Below are positions 54,801 through 63,969 of a stretch of 64,000 nucleotides of DNA, in pieces; the first letter of the stretch is position 1, and every line of letters starts with the position of its first letter. A program made the position numbers and the translations under genes. The DNA comes from Plotosus lineatus. Lineage: Eukaryota > Chordata > Actinopteri > Siluriformes > Plotosidae. The DNA lies in the NCBI GenBank assembly GCA_024760905.1, contig CM045729.1, positions 57,957,580 through 58,021,579 of the forward strand, read 5' to 3'. The notes below the pieces were generated by a model. The model was not told the origin of the DNA. It worked only from the letters and a program-made list of their open reading frames with translations, and did not search any database.

Positions 54801-57800
54801 GTACTGGGGAATATCAATATGATAGTGAGAGTGGCTATTGTGACATTTTGAATATCCCCATATCTCAAGAAGTAGTTGTATCTCACATAAACAGACTTGG
54901 TAGTTATAAATCACCTGGACCTGATAGTTTGGCTACAGAGTTCTTGAAACACACAAAAAGTTGTGTAGCAATGGTTTTAGATTATGTATTTAATAATGTA
55001 ATGGATAGTGGGACTTTTCCAGTGTCATGGGGTAAAAGTATTATTTGTCCGCTGTTCAAATCTGGGAACAAGGAAGATGTTAATAACTATAGAGGTGTTT
55101 CCTTACTTGACTGTCTATGTAAAGTGTTCACATCCATTCTCAATGCAGGATTGAAAGACTATTGTGAAAGAAATTGTATTGTTGATGAATCTCAGGCTGG
55201 CTTCAGGTCAAAATATTCAACTGTTGATAATATGTTTATTTTGCAGTCTTTAGTCTAGAAATATGCTTGTAAAAGGAGGGGTAGGTTTAACTGTTTATTT
55301 GTCGATTTTTCCAAGGCATTTGATACAGTGAGACATGATTTACTACCAAGTAGTCTCCGGGATATTGGGATAAGAGGTAAATTTCTTAACATACTCAGTT
55401 CCGTGTATACAAATCTATTTTCATGTGTCCGGGGTGAAAATGGGTTGACTCAGTACTTTGCTTGTAATACTGGTACCCTTCAGGGATGTATACTTAGACC
55501 ACAATTGTTTATTATTTTTTATTAATAAGCTTGTTCATCTTATGGAAGATATTGGTGGTAAAGGTGTCTTTGTATCCATTGATTTTAAAGATATATTTGC
55601 TATTATTTTTGCTGATGATGTTTCGTTAGTTGCTGATACTGCTTTACAATTACAAAGGAAAATTAATGCATTAGAGGTGTTCTCTGATTGAACTGGTATG
55701 AAAGTAAATTTGAATAAGACAAAGGTGATGGTCTTCAGAAATGGTGGTCCATTGAGGAGTTATGAGAAGTGGAATTTTAATGGTAAAAATATCGAAGTTG
55801 TATCTATTTACAGATACCTAGGTATTGTGTTCTCACCTCAATTAAGTTGGTCTCAAGCTCAAAGTTGTTTAGCAGCTCAAGGCACTGAAGCTATGATGGT
55901 TATTAATAGATTTCAGAATAAATTTGGTTTCTTACCATGTAATGATTTGTTTAAAGTATTTGATACTATTGTTAAACCAATCTTGTGTTATGGTTCAGAA
56001 ATATGGGGCACTTCTTTTTGCAAAATAATTGAAAATGTACAAATTAAGATGTGCAAAAGAATATTAAAGGTTAAACGAAATACTTGTAATGTAATGGTTC
56101 TAGGTGAACGTGGTAGGGTACCTCTTCAATTGTGCTATATGACAAGAGCTGTAAGATATTGGTGTAAATTATGTATGGACGAATCTTGCTTGCCTTTTCA
56201 GTGTTATAAGATGCTTCTATCATTAGATGAGATAGGTAGAATAACTTGGGCTAGTCACATTAAGAATATTCTTTTCAAATTTGGATTTGGTTTTGTATGG
56301 GTATCTCAGGAAGTGGGTTGATGTGGAAATGTTTATTCGCTTTTTTAGGCAAAGATTGATAGATAACCTTAAACAGGAATGGTATTTACAACTAGAGAGT
56401 CTGCCAGACTCATTCTCATACAAGCAGTTTAAATCAATTTTACATGTAGAGACATATATCACCTTTACCAGAAAATTTGAAGATAGTATTAGCTAGATTT
56501 AGTTGCAGTAATTTTAGAATTGCTGTTAATAAAGGAAGAAACAACAGTACATTATATGAGAATAGGTTATGTACATATTGTTTGGAAAATGGGAAAGTTA
56601 TATTGAGAATGAAGAACATGTATTACTATTTTGTGAACGGCATAATCAATTGCGCTTTAAGCTTTTGGGTATATCTATAAATAATTATGAATTTACATCT
56701 GTAAATTTGATATCAGTTCAGAATTACAGCATGTTAAAAAGGATATGCACATACTTGTATAAAGTACAACAAATAATTGACAAAAATGATCAATTATGCT
56801 GATATGTAGATGTACAATTACATTTTACAATTACATTACTTTTTTCTCTTCTTTTTTTTCTCTCATACATGAGAGAAAAGCGCACAGTGCACAGTGTTTT
56901 CATGCCATTATGAGTGTATAATGAGCCTATGGCCTTAGTACTCAATAAGCCACTGAGTTCCAGTTTAATTTTTCTATTTAACATGTTCATATTCTGTCAG
57001 GCTTTTGATTTTGGCATTTCCATCAAGAACACATTAATTATCTGGACGCATGTCTGATCTACATATTGTATATGTTTTTTATTCTATGCAAGTCAGAGTG
57101 GGTGCTTGAGCCTCTATTTTATGTTTATTTTTTCATCAATAATGAATTCTTTTTTTCGTCATGTAAATTAGTAATATATAACAGCCATATTGGCATCAAT
57201 TCTGCAACGTGGCAGCCTGTGGTGTGTATTTGGGGAGCCCAAACAGGACATGGGACCAACATATTCCGTGACTAAGGTGTTTTGCACAGGAGCCCTGTTA
57301 TTAAGGTTTTGAATAATTTCTTCAAACTCCTTTTTCTAGGGTTTTGTTGAAGGGGGGGGGGGGGTCAATTATCAAATTTAACTGATAATTTTTCAATAAA
57401 TAAACTAAAACATTAATCACTAATTTATTTAGAGTTTTTGGAATTCAACACAGAGTCAAAAGTCAGGAGTAGTCACTCTGTCACAGCCTTTAAAAAGATG
57501 GTCTGGATGGTCAGCAACCAAAAGGCACAGAGCTGGAAGCTGCTAGATGATGAGTCTGACTACTGTGAAGTGAGTTTTACATCACTGTGGACTAAGAGGC
57601 TGCCAACCTAGCAGGAAGCACCAGCACCAAAATCAGTACCTTCAGAGTTGACTCAAGTTTGCGTAGACCACGTGAAAAAGCCTACTGGGGAAACGTTTGG
57701 CCACGATGACCAGATGTATACTTGAAAGAGCACAGCACTAAATATTAAGCATGGAGCTCCAGTACTATGCTCTAGGGTTCTTTTGCTGCTTGTATAATCG

Positions 57801-60800
57801 ATGCACTGCACAAAGTGGATGGACTAATGAAGAATAAGGAGTACCCTAATTTTTTAACATAAGTTTAAACTATCAGAAAGCTAAACACAATTGGGTGCTC
57901 CAGCAGGACAATGACCCCAAATACTGGTTGTGAAATGCAAAGAAGCACACTAACAATAATTTGAAATAAACTTCCCAAAGTCCTGACCTTAATACTAACA
58001 AACATATATGTGGATTGAGCTTAGAAGTCGGGTCATTTCCAGAAAACAAGCAAATTGAAACGAATTCTGTAAAAAAGAGCAACTAATTATACATAACCAT
58101 TTGGTACAATCATTCCCCAGAAAAAGTACAGTACAGTCCAGAGAATATTGCCACGACATCCATGACCCAAAGTGTAGATAAAGGTCTAACCACAACTGTA
58201 AGTACAGTGTGATACTCAGTTATCACCACTGTCTATAAAAATGGGTTAAAAAGTGAGAAGAAATACAGCATTTGGCAAATTAGCTACATCTTAAACTGAT
58301 TTTTTAAAATCAATGAATCCAGACAAAAACAAATCTCTGAAGAAATAATTATTTTCACAAAAAATGTGCCATGATTACTGGCAGCCCTGCATTTAATACT
58401 TTGTAGAGACTTCTCTCCAGCCATTACTTGTCACCAAAAGTTTAAGTTGCATCAGAGCCCAGAAGGATCTTTGATCCATATTCTGCTTTGTGAGTAAAAT
58501 AAAAGTGAATACATTGACAGCAATGGTAGCAAGTATCAGATTTGTTGCATTTTGTTTATTCATTCCACAACAACCTCTCAAAATCCATATATCCCCACCA
58601 TATGATATTCTTATCACAACTAAAAATCAGATCAGTTTATCATGTTGGTGATCACAGCAGATGAAATGTTATCACACTGAAATGAATGTGTAAAGCAGCA
58701 TTGGAATGGAAACAACAGACTTGCTGAGAGCTCAAAGGCCACAAACAAGTGACCATGATGACCACGAGCCAAACATAGACCGGTATGCATTTACAGGCCT
58801 GTTGTGAAAAGGCACAGGCTAGCATCTAGAGTTTCCTCTACATTTATAATAACTTGGCATCAATAGGTACAACGGGTCTGAGTAATTTCTTCTAAAAACT
58901 GCATGAACTGATATCACAGACAGCTGGAGGAAGCAAAGTGCGAATAAAATTGCATCTATTATTATTGAAAAATGTTTGATGTTTCAATTGCTAGTTAATA
59001 AGGCATGAAAAAAATACCATAACCAAACCTAAAATAGAAGAGTTTGAATGTTCTCAACTCAAACACTACAAGTAATCCACAAATTTCAATTTAGTACAAG
59101 GTACGAAATGTCCGGTATCACACAGCAAAAGTACAATGTACAAGTAATTTTGTGATCTATTTTAACCTTTCTATTACTATTTTTGCCAATATTTAGCTTA
59201 CCGCTGCGGATTTATCAAGATTATAAATGGAATTCTAAATTTTAAACTGTTAGACAGTTTAAATATGCACAGTGGGTTTCCAATCCTGCTTGTTTGAATA
59301 ATCTTTGCCGCATAAGCACATCTCCTGACAACCTGAGCTACCAGGCCGCTGAGGAAACAGTGAATAATCTATAGCAGTGCTTCGCAAATAGTGGGGTATG
59401 ATGCCGGGGAAGTGCCTATGACCCTGGGGAACATGCTTTTCTGGAATAGTGTACGAGAATTAAGTGTAATTGCAAGTCCACACCAGTAGTTGGCAGTAGT
59501 GCTCACTGTCGCGCTATGGTGTAGCAGTTTTTCGAACGAGCAAACGATGTGCAGTAAACAACCCCTCAAGAAACAACACGGAAAATTTTCTAACAGGAAC
59601 GAAGAAAAAGGTGTAAAGAGACTGAGGTATTAAGACATAAATAAGTTGAATGAGTTTAAATAAGGGTGTACTTTTTAATCTCAGGCACATTGGTGCACTT
59701 TAAATATTTTTGTTACAGATTGAAAAACAATTAATGAAATTTTTCTTTATTGTAAGTTGAATTATATTTCTTTATTTTTGTTTTTAATGTTAATAAAGAT
59801 ACAGTGTTATGCAGAAGTGTACTAATACTTTTATAGACAAATAATACTATTTATAGTCGCTCGTGGGGAAGTGGGGGGGCAACTTTGTTGTGATGGGTCA
59901 CAAATAAGAGAAAAAATAAACTTAGATTTCCAAATGCTTCTGGTTTAATCACTGTTAATACAGACCAAGTTACTACAACCAAATAACACAAACAGTGATA
60001 TTAACTTAAGCACACATTATCTTGGGTCGAGGTGTATTTTTGGGAATATGTCAAAAATAACATCAGAACCCAGAAAATTTTGAAAAATATTTTTAGTCTG
60101 AAAACCCTGATGATGAGTTATTAGAAAACTGCTATGCAATCTCAGCAACCGCTATACAAAATATTATGAATAGCCCAGACCCGGTAATAATAATATTCAT
60201 TTCCTACCACACAGTCAGACACAATATTAACTCTGCATCAGCTGTACCACTTTATGACTCAAGTGTCTAGTGCACCATACAATAGGCCGTGTCCATGGTG
60301 TTTACTTCTGCTAACTTCCTCCTCCATGGTAAGATTGAAAAGCCACCATGCTTGTGTTTTCATTTTTACCTTTCAGTAAACTCTATTCCACCACCAGTAC
60401 ACAACTTTTTGCAAAAGCTTTCATAAGCAAAAAAAAAATGTTGTACACTCAACCTTCATGAGCCCTTAAGTGACATTCCACTGTTGGGAACTATTTCTGA
60501 TATGCTAGGCAAAGGTTCATTGTAACAGTAGTAGAGATGAATGCGTTTAAACTTCACTGCTACACCAGGGTCAGCCATGTCTATAAAAGGAAATGGCTAT
60601 CTCTGACCCAAAACAGCAGTCTCCTGCTCAGTGTTAACATCTAAAACTTCAGCTGTATTAACTCCTTTCACATTATTAAAAAAAAAAAATAAAAAAAAAA
60701 ACCAAAAAACAAAAAACAAACAAACAAAAAAACCACCATCATCATGCTGCTGTCATTGCATCCATCAAAAACAGACCGCTTTTTTTTTTTGTAAAGGACC

Positions 60801-60983
60801 TCCCCTCCCCAATACAATACTTTGGGAAAAAGTTAAGAGTAAATTAATATGACCTGCCTGTCCTTGCTGGAAAGCTCTCAGCCTTTTTTTGAAACGTGAA
60901 GGCAGGACAAAATCACAGCCACGGGCCAACAGTGCCAGCTCCTTTCTCAAGTCAGGGTCTTGGTGCAGGGATAGCTCCTTCAT
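36519..60983 (-). CDS. ppp2r3b: PP2A regulatory subunit B'' (PR72/PR70 family), short isoform, 13 coding exons
   Basis: B'' regulatory subunit of protein phosphatase 2A. It binds the scaffold-catalytic core and directs substrate choice in a calcium-sensitive way. Coding exons in transcript order: 60983-60858, 47960-47781, 47417-47314, 46954-46852, 45902-45828, 45725-45639, 45545-45389, 45078-45030, 44871-44782, 44562-44387, 43346-43228, 43142-43036, 36660-36519. They sum to 1,515 nt, giving 504 aa (human PR72 is 529). There are two EF-hand loops: residues 259-270 ([12 protein letters not shown]) and 333-344 ([12 protein letters not shown]). Family blocks include [35 protein letters not shown] and [19 protein letters not shown]. 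The core looks closer to B''-beta (PPP2R3B), for example [14 protein letters not shown] and [21 protein letters not shown]. The first exon resembles the PR72 start of PPP2R3A, so the A or B assignment is provisional. A longer isoform with upstream exons outside the window is possible. Confidence 0.9.
36661..37460. other. Last ppp2r3 intron, right after the final exon: unrecognised sequence
   Basis: No repeat or exon was recognised before the SINE at 37463. The frame at 37155-37760 runs across intron into the SINE and has no family resemblance. Confidence 0.4.
37463..37785 (+). mobile_element. SINE, same family as 11967-12282
   Basis: GGGCAGTGGCGGCCTGGTGGT head, GGTTGAGGGTTCAAGCCCC B-box, and GAACCATTGGTGAATTTCAG and CCCTACTTAGAATTAAGCAG in the body. 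It is in the last ppp2r3 intron. Confidence 0.8.
38560..38646. repeat. (TA)n-(CA)n microsatellite
   Basis: An interrupted TA tract followed by 11 CA units, at the left end of the nested Tigger-like element. Confidence 0.93.
39035..40383. mobile_element. Tigger/pogo-like MITE (TACGAAA-ended family)
   Basis: The ends are CAGTTGGCTCTCTACTTGC (39035) and TAAGTAGAGGGCCGACTG (to 40383), with TA flanks. The interior has GAATCCGTTCC near the left end and long simple-repeat stretches (CT and CA runs at 39640-39750). Related copies are at 3584-4611, 13480-14119, 29304-30115 and 40896-41290. It is inserted inside the element 38655-41748. Confidence 0.8.
40896..41290. mobile_element. Tigger/pogo-like MITE, truncated copy
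   Basis: It begins TACAGTTGGCCCTCTACTTACG and contains GGTTACGAAAAAC and CAACATCCTGCCCCGCTGGC, shared with the other copies of this family. The right terminal repeat is missing, and a compound microsatellite follows from about 41390. Confidence 0.7.
41390..41470. repeat. Self-complementary (GT)n-(TA)n-(CA)n microsatellite
   Basis: GT arm (41393-41408), TA centre (41409-41432), then a CA arm (41433-41462). The ATGTATGT and ACATACAT edges also pair. Confidence 0.95.
41749..43035. other. Last ppp2r3 intron, upstream part: unrecognised AT-rich sequence
   Basis: No exon or transposon end was identified. GGTTGACCGATTTTTCAGC-like text near 42170 is repeated in reverse at 38430-38470 (CATTTTTAATTTTCTGGTTGACC), suggesting one more inverted repeat outside the nested element. 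Confidence 0.4.
47967..48650. other. First ppp2r3 intron, 3' end: unrecognised sequence
   Basis: No extra exon with a suitable phase was seen between the exon at 47781-47960 and the repeat at 48655. An alternative acceptor at 47967-47968 would add two codons (Ala-Gln). Confidence 0.4.
48655..49055 (+). mobile_element. Interspersed repeat with CA tract and TGCCTTGCTCAAG core
   Basis: Starts near CTGTATTAATCCCACAGGG, has a (CA)n tract (48757-48826), GGTGAGGTGCCTTGCTCAAG and a B-box-like AATCGAACCAGCAACC near its end. It is likely a tRNA-derived SINE in reverse or a related repeat. It lies directly upstream of the LINE target site. Confidence 0.6.
48757..48826. repeat. (CA)n microsatellite
   Basis: About 35 CA units within an interspersed repeat in the first ppp2r3 intron. 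Confidence 0.95.
49295..49870 (+). pseudogene. LINE ORF1 (RNA-binding, RRM-like), disrupted
   Basis: From ATG 49295 the frame encodes a short coiled coil ([20 protein letters not shown]), a segment typical of LINE ORF1 proteins ([13 protein letters not shown], then [21 protein letters not shown]), and stops at 49736-49738. After a frame change the same domain seems to continue ([16 protein letters not shown]) to a stop near 49870. This suggests a premature stop plus an indel. Such proteins coat the LINE RNA. The clade is not assigned. Confidence 0.7.
50009..50806 (+). pseudogene. LINE ORF2 endonuclease portion, interrupted
   Basis: It starts with SWNIEGL, and continues with [10 protein letters not shown] and [14 protein letters not shown], the early blocks of an APE-type endonuclease. 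After a stop near 50285 it resumes with [23 protein letters not shown] (the Gly-Asp-Leu-Asn active block), STVDYMICS and STHFHLACT (the terminal Asp/His region). The frame is cut at about 50807 by the Rex3 insertion and resumes after 54159. Confidence 0.78.
50798..54168 (-). mobile_element. Rex3 retrotransposon (RTE clade), inserted antisense in the LINE
   Basis: On the minus strand it encodes fragments of endonuclease (DILVRLTS-like blocks near 53400-53700) and reverse transcriptase ([13 protein letters not shown] and [13 protein letters not shown] in 51317-51757). These are followed by a typical 3' part ([20 protein letters not shown], then [14 protein letters not shown]). The plus-strand text at 51719-51739 matches the widely used Rex3 forward PCR primer with few mismatches, and the text near 52157 matches the complement of the reverse primer. 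The 3' tail is a (GATGA)n-type run at 50808-50826. CGTGTACACT (50798-50807) and CGTGCACACT (54159-54168) flank it as an imperfect 10-bp target duplication. Confidence 0.88.
50979..53995 (-). pseudogene. Rex3 endonuclease / reverse transcriptase, disrupted
   Basis: The coding content lies in several frames. Proceeding in transcript order from 53995: an N-terminal GC-rich part, the endonuclease ([13 protein letters not shown] at about 53300), a linker, the RT fingers and palm (about 52677-51400) including FADDVVLL, and the 3' domain with [15 protein letters not shown] and [11 protein letters not shown]. Frameshifts separate these pieces, for example near 52085 and 51450. It is recognisable but dead. 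Its base composition (GC-rich) contrasts sharply with the AT-rich LINE around it. Confidence 0.8.
54169..56800 (+). pseudogene. LINE ORF2 reverse transcriptase portion, disrupted
   Basis: The continuation of ORF2 after the Rex3 insertion. It carries RT blocks: [61 protein letters not shown] [27 protein letters not shown] (usually QGCxLSPxLF) and the catalytic [11 protein letters not shown] near 55610. Thumb sequence ([15 protein letters not shown]) and a C-terminal CTYC...[10 protein letters not shown] zinc-like motif follow. In-frame stops at about 55256 and 55689 and changes of frame make it non-functional. Confidence 0.85.
57460..58345 (+). pseudogene. Tc1/mariner transposase fossil
   Basis: Recognisable broken blocks in order are [20 protein letters not shown] text (57480-57550), IKHGAPVLC (about 57745), [10 protein letters not shown] (57898-57927, usually QQDNDPKHTS, holding the middle catalytic Asp), NFPKSPDLNT (57965-57995, usually WPSQSPDLNPIE) and LWIELRSRV (58010-58035, usually LWxELKxRV). 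There are many stops and indels. It lies in the first ppp2r3 intron, downstream of the LINE. Confidence 0.7.
58346..60857. other. First ppp2r3 intron, 5' part: unrecognised AT-rich sequence
   Basis: There are A- and T-runs (for example 60679-60735) but no SINE head, terminal repeat or exon. The frame at 59369-59569 has no coding features. Confidence 0.4.
60858..60983 (-). CDS. ppp2r3b: PR72-type alternative first coding exon of the ppp2r3 gene
   Basis: The minus-strand ATG at 60983-60981 opens 42 codons containing [20 protein letters not shown] followed by [14 protein letters not shown]. As recalled, human PR72 (short isoform of PPP2R3A) starts with a near-identical block, [20 protein letters not shown] then SRFKKRLKSFQQ. 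In humans this exon is driven by an internal promoter, and the same is inferred here for sequence above 60983. The exon has 126 nt, phase 0, if spliced at CAG|GCAGGT (a GC donor). The only nearby GT donor, four bases on, is phase 1 and does not match the phase-0 exon ending at 47960. An unseen small exon in the 12.9-kb intron is the alternative. Confidence 0.82.
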
Positions 60984-62523
60984 CCTACTGTCCTCCCTTA
61001 ACAGAATACAAACTCAATGACCAGCAGCAGCTGGTTCTATCAGCCCTGCTCCCCACACGGCCTGCTGTCCCATACATCCAGCACAAAAATCTTGCGTTGC
61101 CACAGCCTTGTCCCGTAGGGTCACAGATCAGACAACATGGTGATGTTTGTGTTCATGCAGAGAGAGAGAGAGTGTAAGTGAGAGGGAGAGAGGAGTATGT
61201 AGGGAGACAGTAGGCAAGGGGTGGATCTGCCCTTTCCACTGTGCATTCCACAGCTATCATAGATGCTTATGCAAGAAAACAAATCTCGATCAAAGTTACT
61301 GTGAGAACACAACACACTTTTGTCAGACTGCAACCCGGTAATTCACAGCTGCCACCTACTTGCTACACTGCTTCTTCCATTACACAAACATACCTCTCTG
61401 GTACTGGTACTTCAGGTTTAAATCACCTAATACCATTAACCTCATTTTAACATGATGTCATTATTCATTGTAACCTACAAGATTTGTACTGGTATCAATT
61501 ACTCATAATGTCATTTCAAAGCATAACCAAAAGATTCCAGTGTCTCAAAAACAGATAAGCAAGGCTGTATGTATCTCCTATAGCCCTTGTTTGTTTTGCT
61601 AGCTAAGTCTACAGCTTCCACTAATTCCATATCTTATTACAGAGTACACACAGGGGGGGGGGGTGCGAGAGTGCAAAAAGATGATGGCAAAGAAGTCCAG
61701 AAGTAATAATGGACTACTTTTTAAAATTTTTAAACTCACTAACAGCACTATCAATGCTCCGTCACAAAAGACCAATGTTAGATAATCGTGACCATGTCCA
61801 AACCATCAACAATTCAGATACAGGTAAGAAAGAAGACAGCAGCCTTAAAGCTGTCTTACTGTGAGTATGCGGCTTGATGTCGTGGCTCTTTCTAAACTGG
61901 GACTAAAATAAAGCCCTGGCTGGCTTAAATGATAAGTATTTTTAGAGCCAGATTGCAGAGTGCACATTCTTCCACTTGATTCAGCAGGATTCCAGTTCCT
62001 GTTGCCTGCAATGGAAGGGTACTGCTTACATTTGATAGATGCAACATGGTATTTATTATCTGGGTTTGGTATCCAAATTCACATCTGAATGGAAAAATAA
62101 GAAAAGTAATCAAACCACCCAACCTGCTTTCCTGTTTTGGTTGTTATGGCTATTCTGTTCTAGTGCTTCCATCTCTTAGCACTGAATGGTATGTAAAAAC
62201 AACTCTCCACTGTTTAGGTTAGTTGGCACTAACAGGACAAGTCAAGGATCTGTCTGTATGAGGACACAGCTGTTCATGCCAACACGGAAATTTTCCAAAC
62301 AAAACCTTATGGTACAATTAGCAGGACAACTGCACAAAGACTAATAAGTAAAGGGAAAAAATAGAAGGTGCTAACTATCAGCAGCAGTAACAACAGATCC
62401 AGTTTTATGCCTAAACCTTAACTTTCACACATTCAGATTCACAAAGCAGCTAAAGTTGACCAGCTCTGGCGGATCAAAAGATTAAAAATATAAAATCAAC
62501 AAATTCCACTGTTCAAGCTGCCA
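60984..62523 (-). promoter_or_regulatory. Putative promoter and 5' UTR region of the short ppp2r3 isoform
   Basis: Sequence immediately upstream (minus strand) of the PR72-type ATG. No clear TATA box or CpG island is visible. It contains a GA-rich stretch (61160-61193) and a G run (61654-61662). The function is inferred only from position. Confidence 0.3.
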
Positions 62524-63458
62524 TACAGGTCCTTCTAAAAAAATTAGCATATTGTGATAAAGTTGATTATTTTCTGTAATGTACTGATAAAAATTAAACT
62601 TTCATATATTTTAGATTCATTGCACACCAGCTGAAATATTTCAGGTCTTTTATTGTTTTAATACTGATGATTTTGGCATACAGCTCATGAAAACCCCAAA
62701 TTCCTATCTCAAAAAATTAGCATATCCATGAAAAGGTAGTCTAGACGAGCTATTAATCTAATCATCTGAATCAACCAATTAACTCTAAACACCTGCAAAA
62801 GATTCCTGAGGCTTTTAAAAACTCACCGCCTGGTTCATTACTCAAAACCACAATCATGGGTAAGACTGCTGACCTGACTGCTGTCCAGAAGGCCATCATT
62901 GACACCCTCAAGCAAGAGACACAAGGAAATCTCTGAGTGAATAGGCTGTTCCCAGAGTGCTGTATCAAGCCACCTCAGTGGGACGTCTGTGGGAAGGAAA
63001 AAGTGAAAGAAGGGCCGATTCCAGACCTTGGGGGACCTGTGGAAGCAGTAGCCTGAGTCTGGAGTAGAAACATCCAGAGCCACCGTGCACAGGCGTGTGC
63101 AGGAAATGGGCTACAGGTGCCGCATTCCCCAGGTCAAGCCACTTTTGAACCAGAAACTGTGGCAGAAGCGCCTGACCTGGGCTACAGAGAAACAGCACTG
63201 GACTGTTGCTCAGTGGTTCAAAGTACTTTTTTCGGATGAAAGCAAATTTTGCATGTCATTTGGAAATCAAGGTGCCAGAGTCTGGGGGAAGACTGGGGAG
63301 AAGGAAACGCCAAAATGCCTGAAGTCCAGTGTCAAGTACCCACAGTCAGTGATGGTCTGGGGTGCCGTGTCAGCTGCTGGTGTTGGTCCACTGTATTTTA
63401 TCAAGGGCAGTGTCAATGCAGCTAGCTATCAGGAGATTTTGGAGCACTTCATGCTTCC
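62524..63458 (+). mobile_element. Tc1/mariner-type element, 3'-truncated and internally deleted
   Basis: A TA at 62524 is followed by a terminal sequence CAGGTCCTTCTAAAAAAATT, and ATTAGCATAT is repeated internally near 62719. A transposase relic follows: MGKTADLTAVQKAII (from 62856), the helix-turn-helix region, then CRIPQVKPLLNQK, WATEKQHWTVAQW, LFSDESKFCMSFGNQGARVW (first catalytic Asp in SDES) and SVMVWGAVSAAGVGPLYFIK. The similarity stops after EILEHFMLP at 63458. The middle Asp and final catalytic residue are missing, and there are deletions near 62930 and 63008. This matches a Tc1 family very common in fish genomes. Confidence 0.9.
62856..63458 (+). pseudogene. Tc1 transposase remnant
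   Basis: DDE-type transposase relic. The N-terminal DNA-binding helices are frame-broken at about 62930 by a missing segment after the Lys-Gln-Glu stretch. A second deletion at about 63008 removes the second helix-turn-helix region. The open part 63085-63636 carries the first catalytic Asp but lacks the QQDNxPxH and SPDLNPIE blocks, so it cannot be active. Confidence 0.88.
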
Positions 63459-63648
63459 ATGTACAAGAAGAACAAGAAGAAACACTTATTACCGGATAAT
63501 GCAGATATGTGCATCTTCTGAATCTATACATCTATTTTTGATTCACGTCACTATGACACACAGTGGAGAGCCAATCCTTTCTGTACTCCACTGTGTGGGT
63601 GGGTCCGATAGCTTCAACTCCAATTTTATTGGATAACCACAACAGCCA

Positions 63649-63969
63649 GTGGGACCGGTGGTGTAGTGGTTAGGGTGCTGCGCTCACGATCGGGAGGTTG
63701 TGAGTTGGAATCCCACTGAGACCGTCACTGTGCTAAGACCCCTGGGCAAGGTCTCAACCACAAGTGTGCCTCTGTTCACCCAGCAGTATAAATGGGTCCC
63801 AGTAAAAATATACTGGGAAGGGAACCTGCGATGGACTAGCGTCCCATCCAGGAGGAGTTGAACTCCTGGTCGCTTCACGGCTATGGAAACCGGGGATAAG
63901 CACTGGCCGGATGAGCCACGAGGCTCGGGTGTAAAAACCCAACAGACTTTACCTTACCTTTTACCTATA
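63649..63969 (+). mobile_element. tRNA-derived SINE with target-site duplication
   Basis: The head contains an A-box-like GGTGTAGTGGTTAGGGTGC and a B-box-like GGTTGTGAGTTGGAATCCC, so it derives from a tRNA promoter. ACAACAGCCA at 63639-63648 and at 63970-63979 is a 10-bp flanking duplication. The body includes CTAAGACCCCTGGGCAAGG. The head and the start of the body match the copy at 8201-8335. Confidence 0.85.

Larger units (their letters stand above)
49076..56948 (+). mobile_element. Degenerate non-LTR retrotransposon (LINE) split by Rex3
   Basis: Bounded by 15-bp direct repeats, GCCACTGAGTTCCAG at 49061-49075 and again at 56949-56963, read as a target-site duplication. Within it are an ORF1 with a coiled-coil start and RRM-like segment (49295 onward), an apurinic-like endonuclease (about 50009-50800), a reverse transcriptase (about 54360-56330) and a C-terminal Cys/His motif (about 56560-56670). 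Several stops and frameshifts make it dead. An antisense Rex3 of about 3.35 kb interrupts it, so the LINE itself is about 4.5 kb. It sits in the first ppp2r3 intron, in the orientation opposite to that gene. Confidence 0.85.

Noticed and set aside
60896..61177. 93-residue plus-strand frame
   Set aside because: It is antisense to the PR72-type first exon, which matches a known protein on the minus strand.
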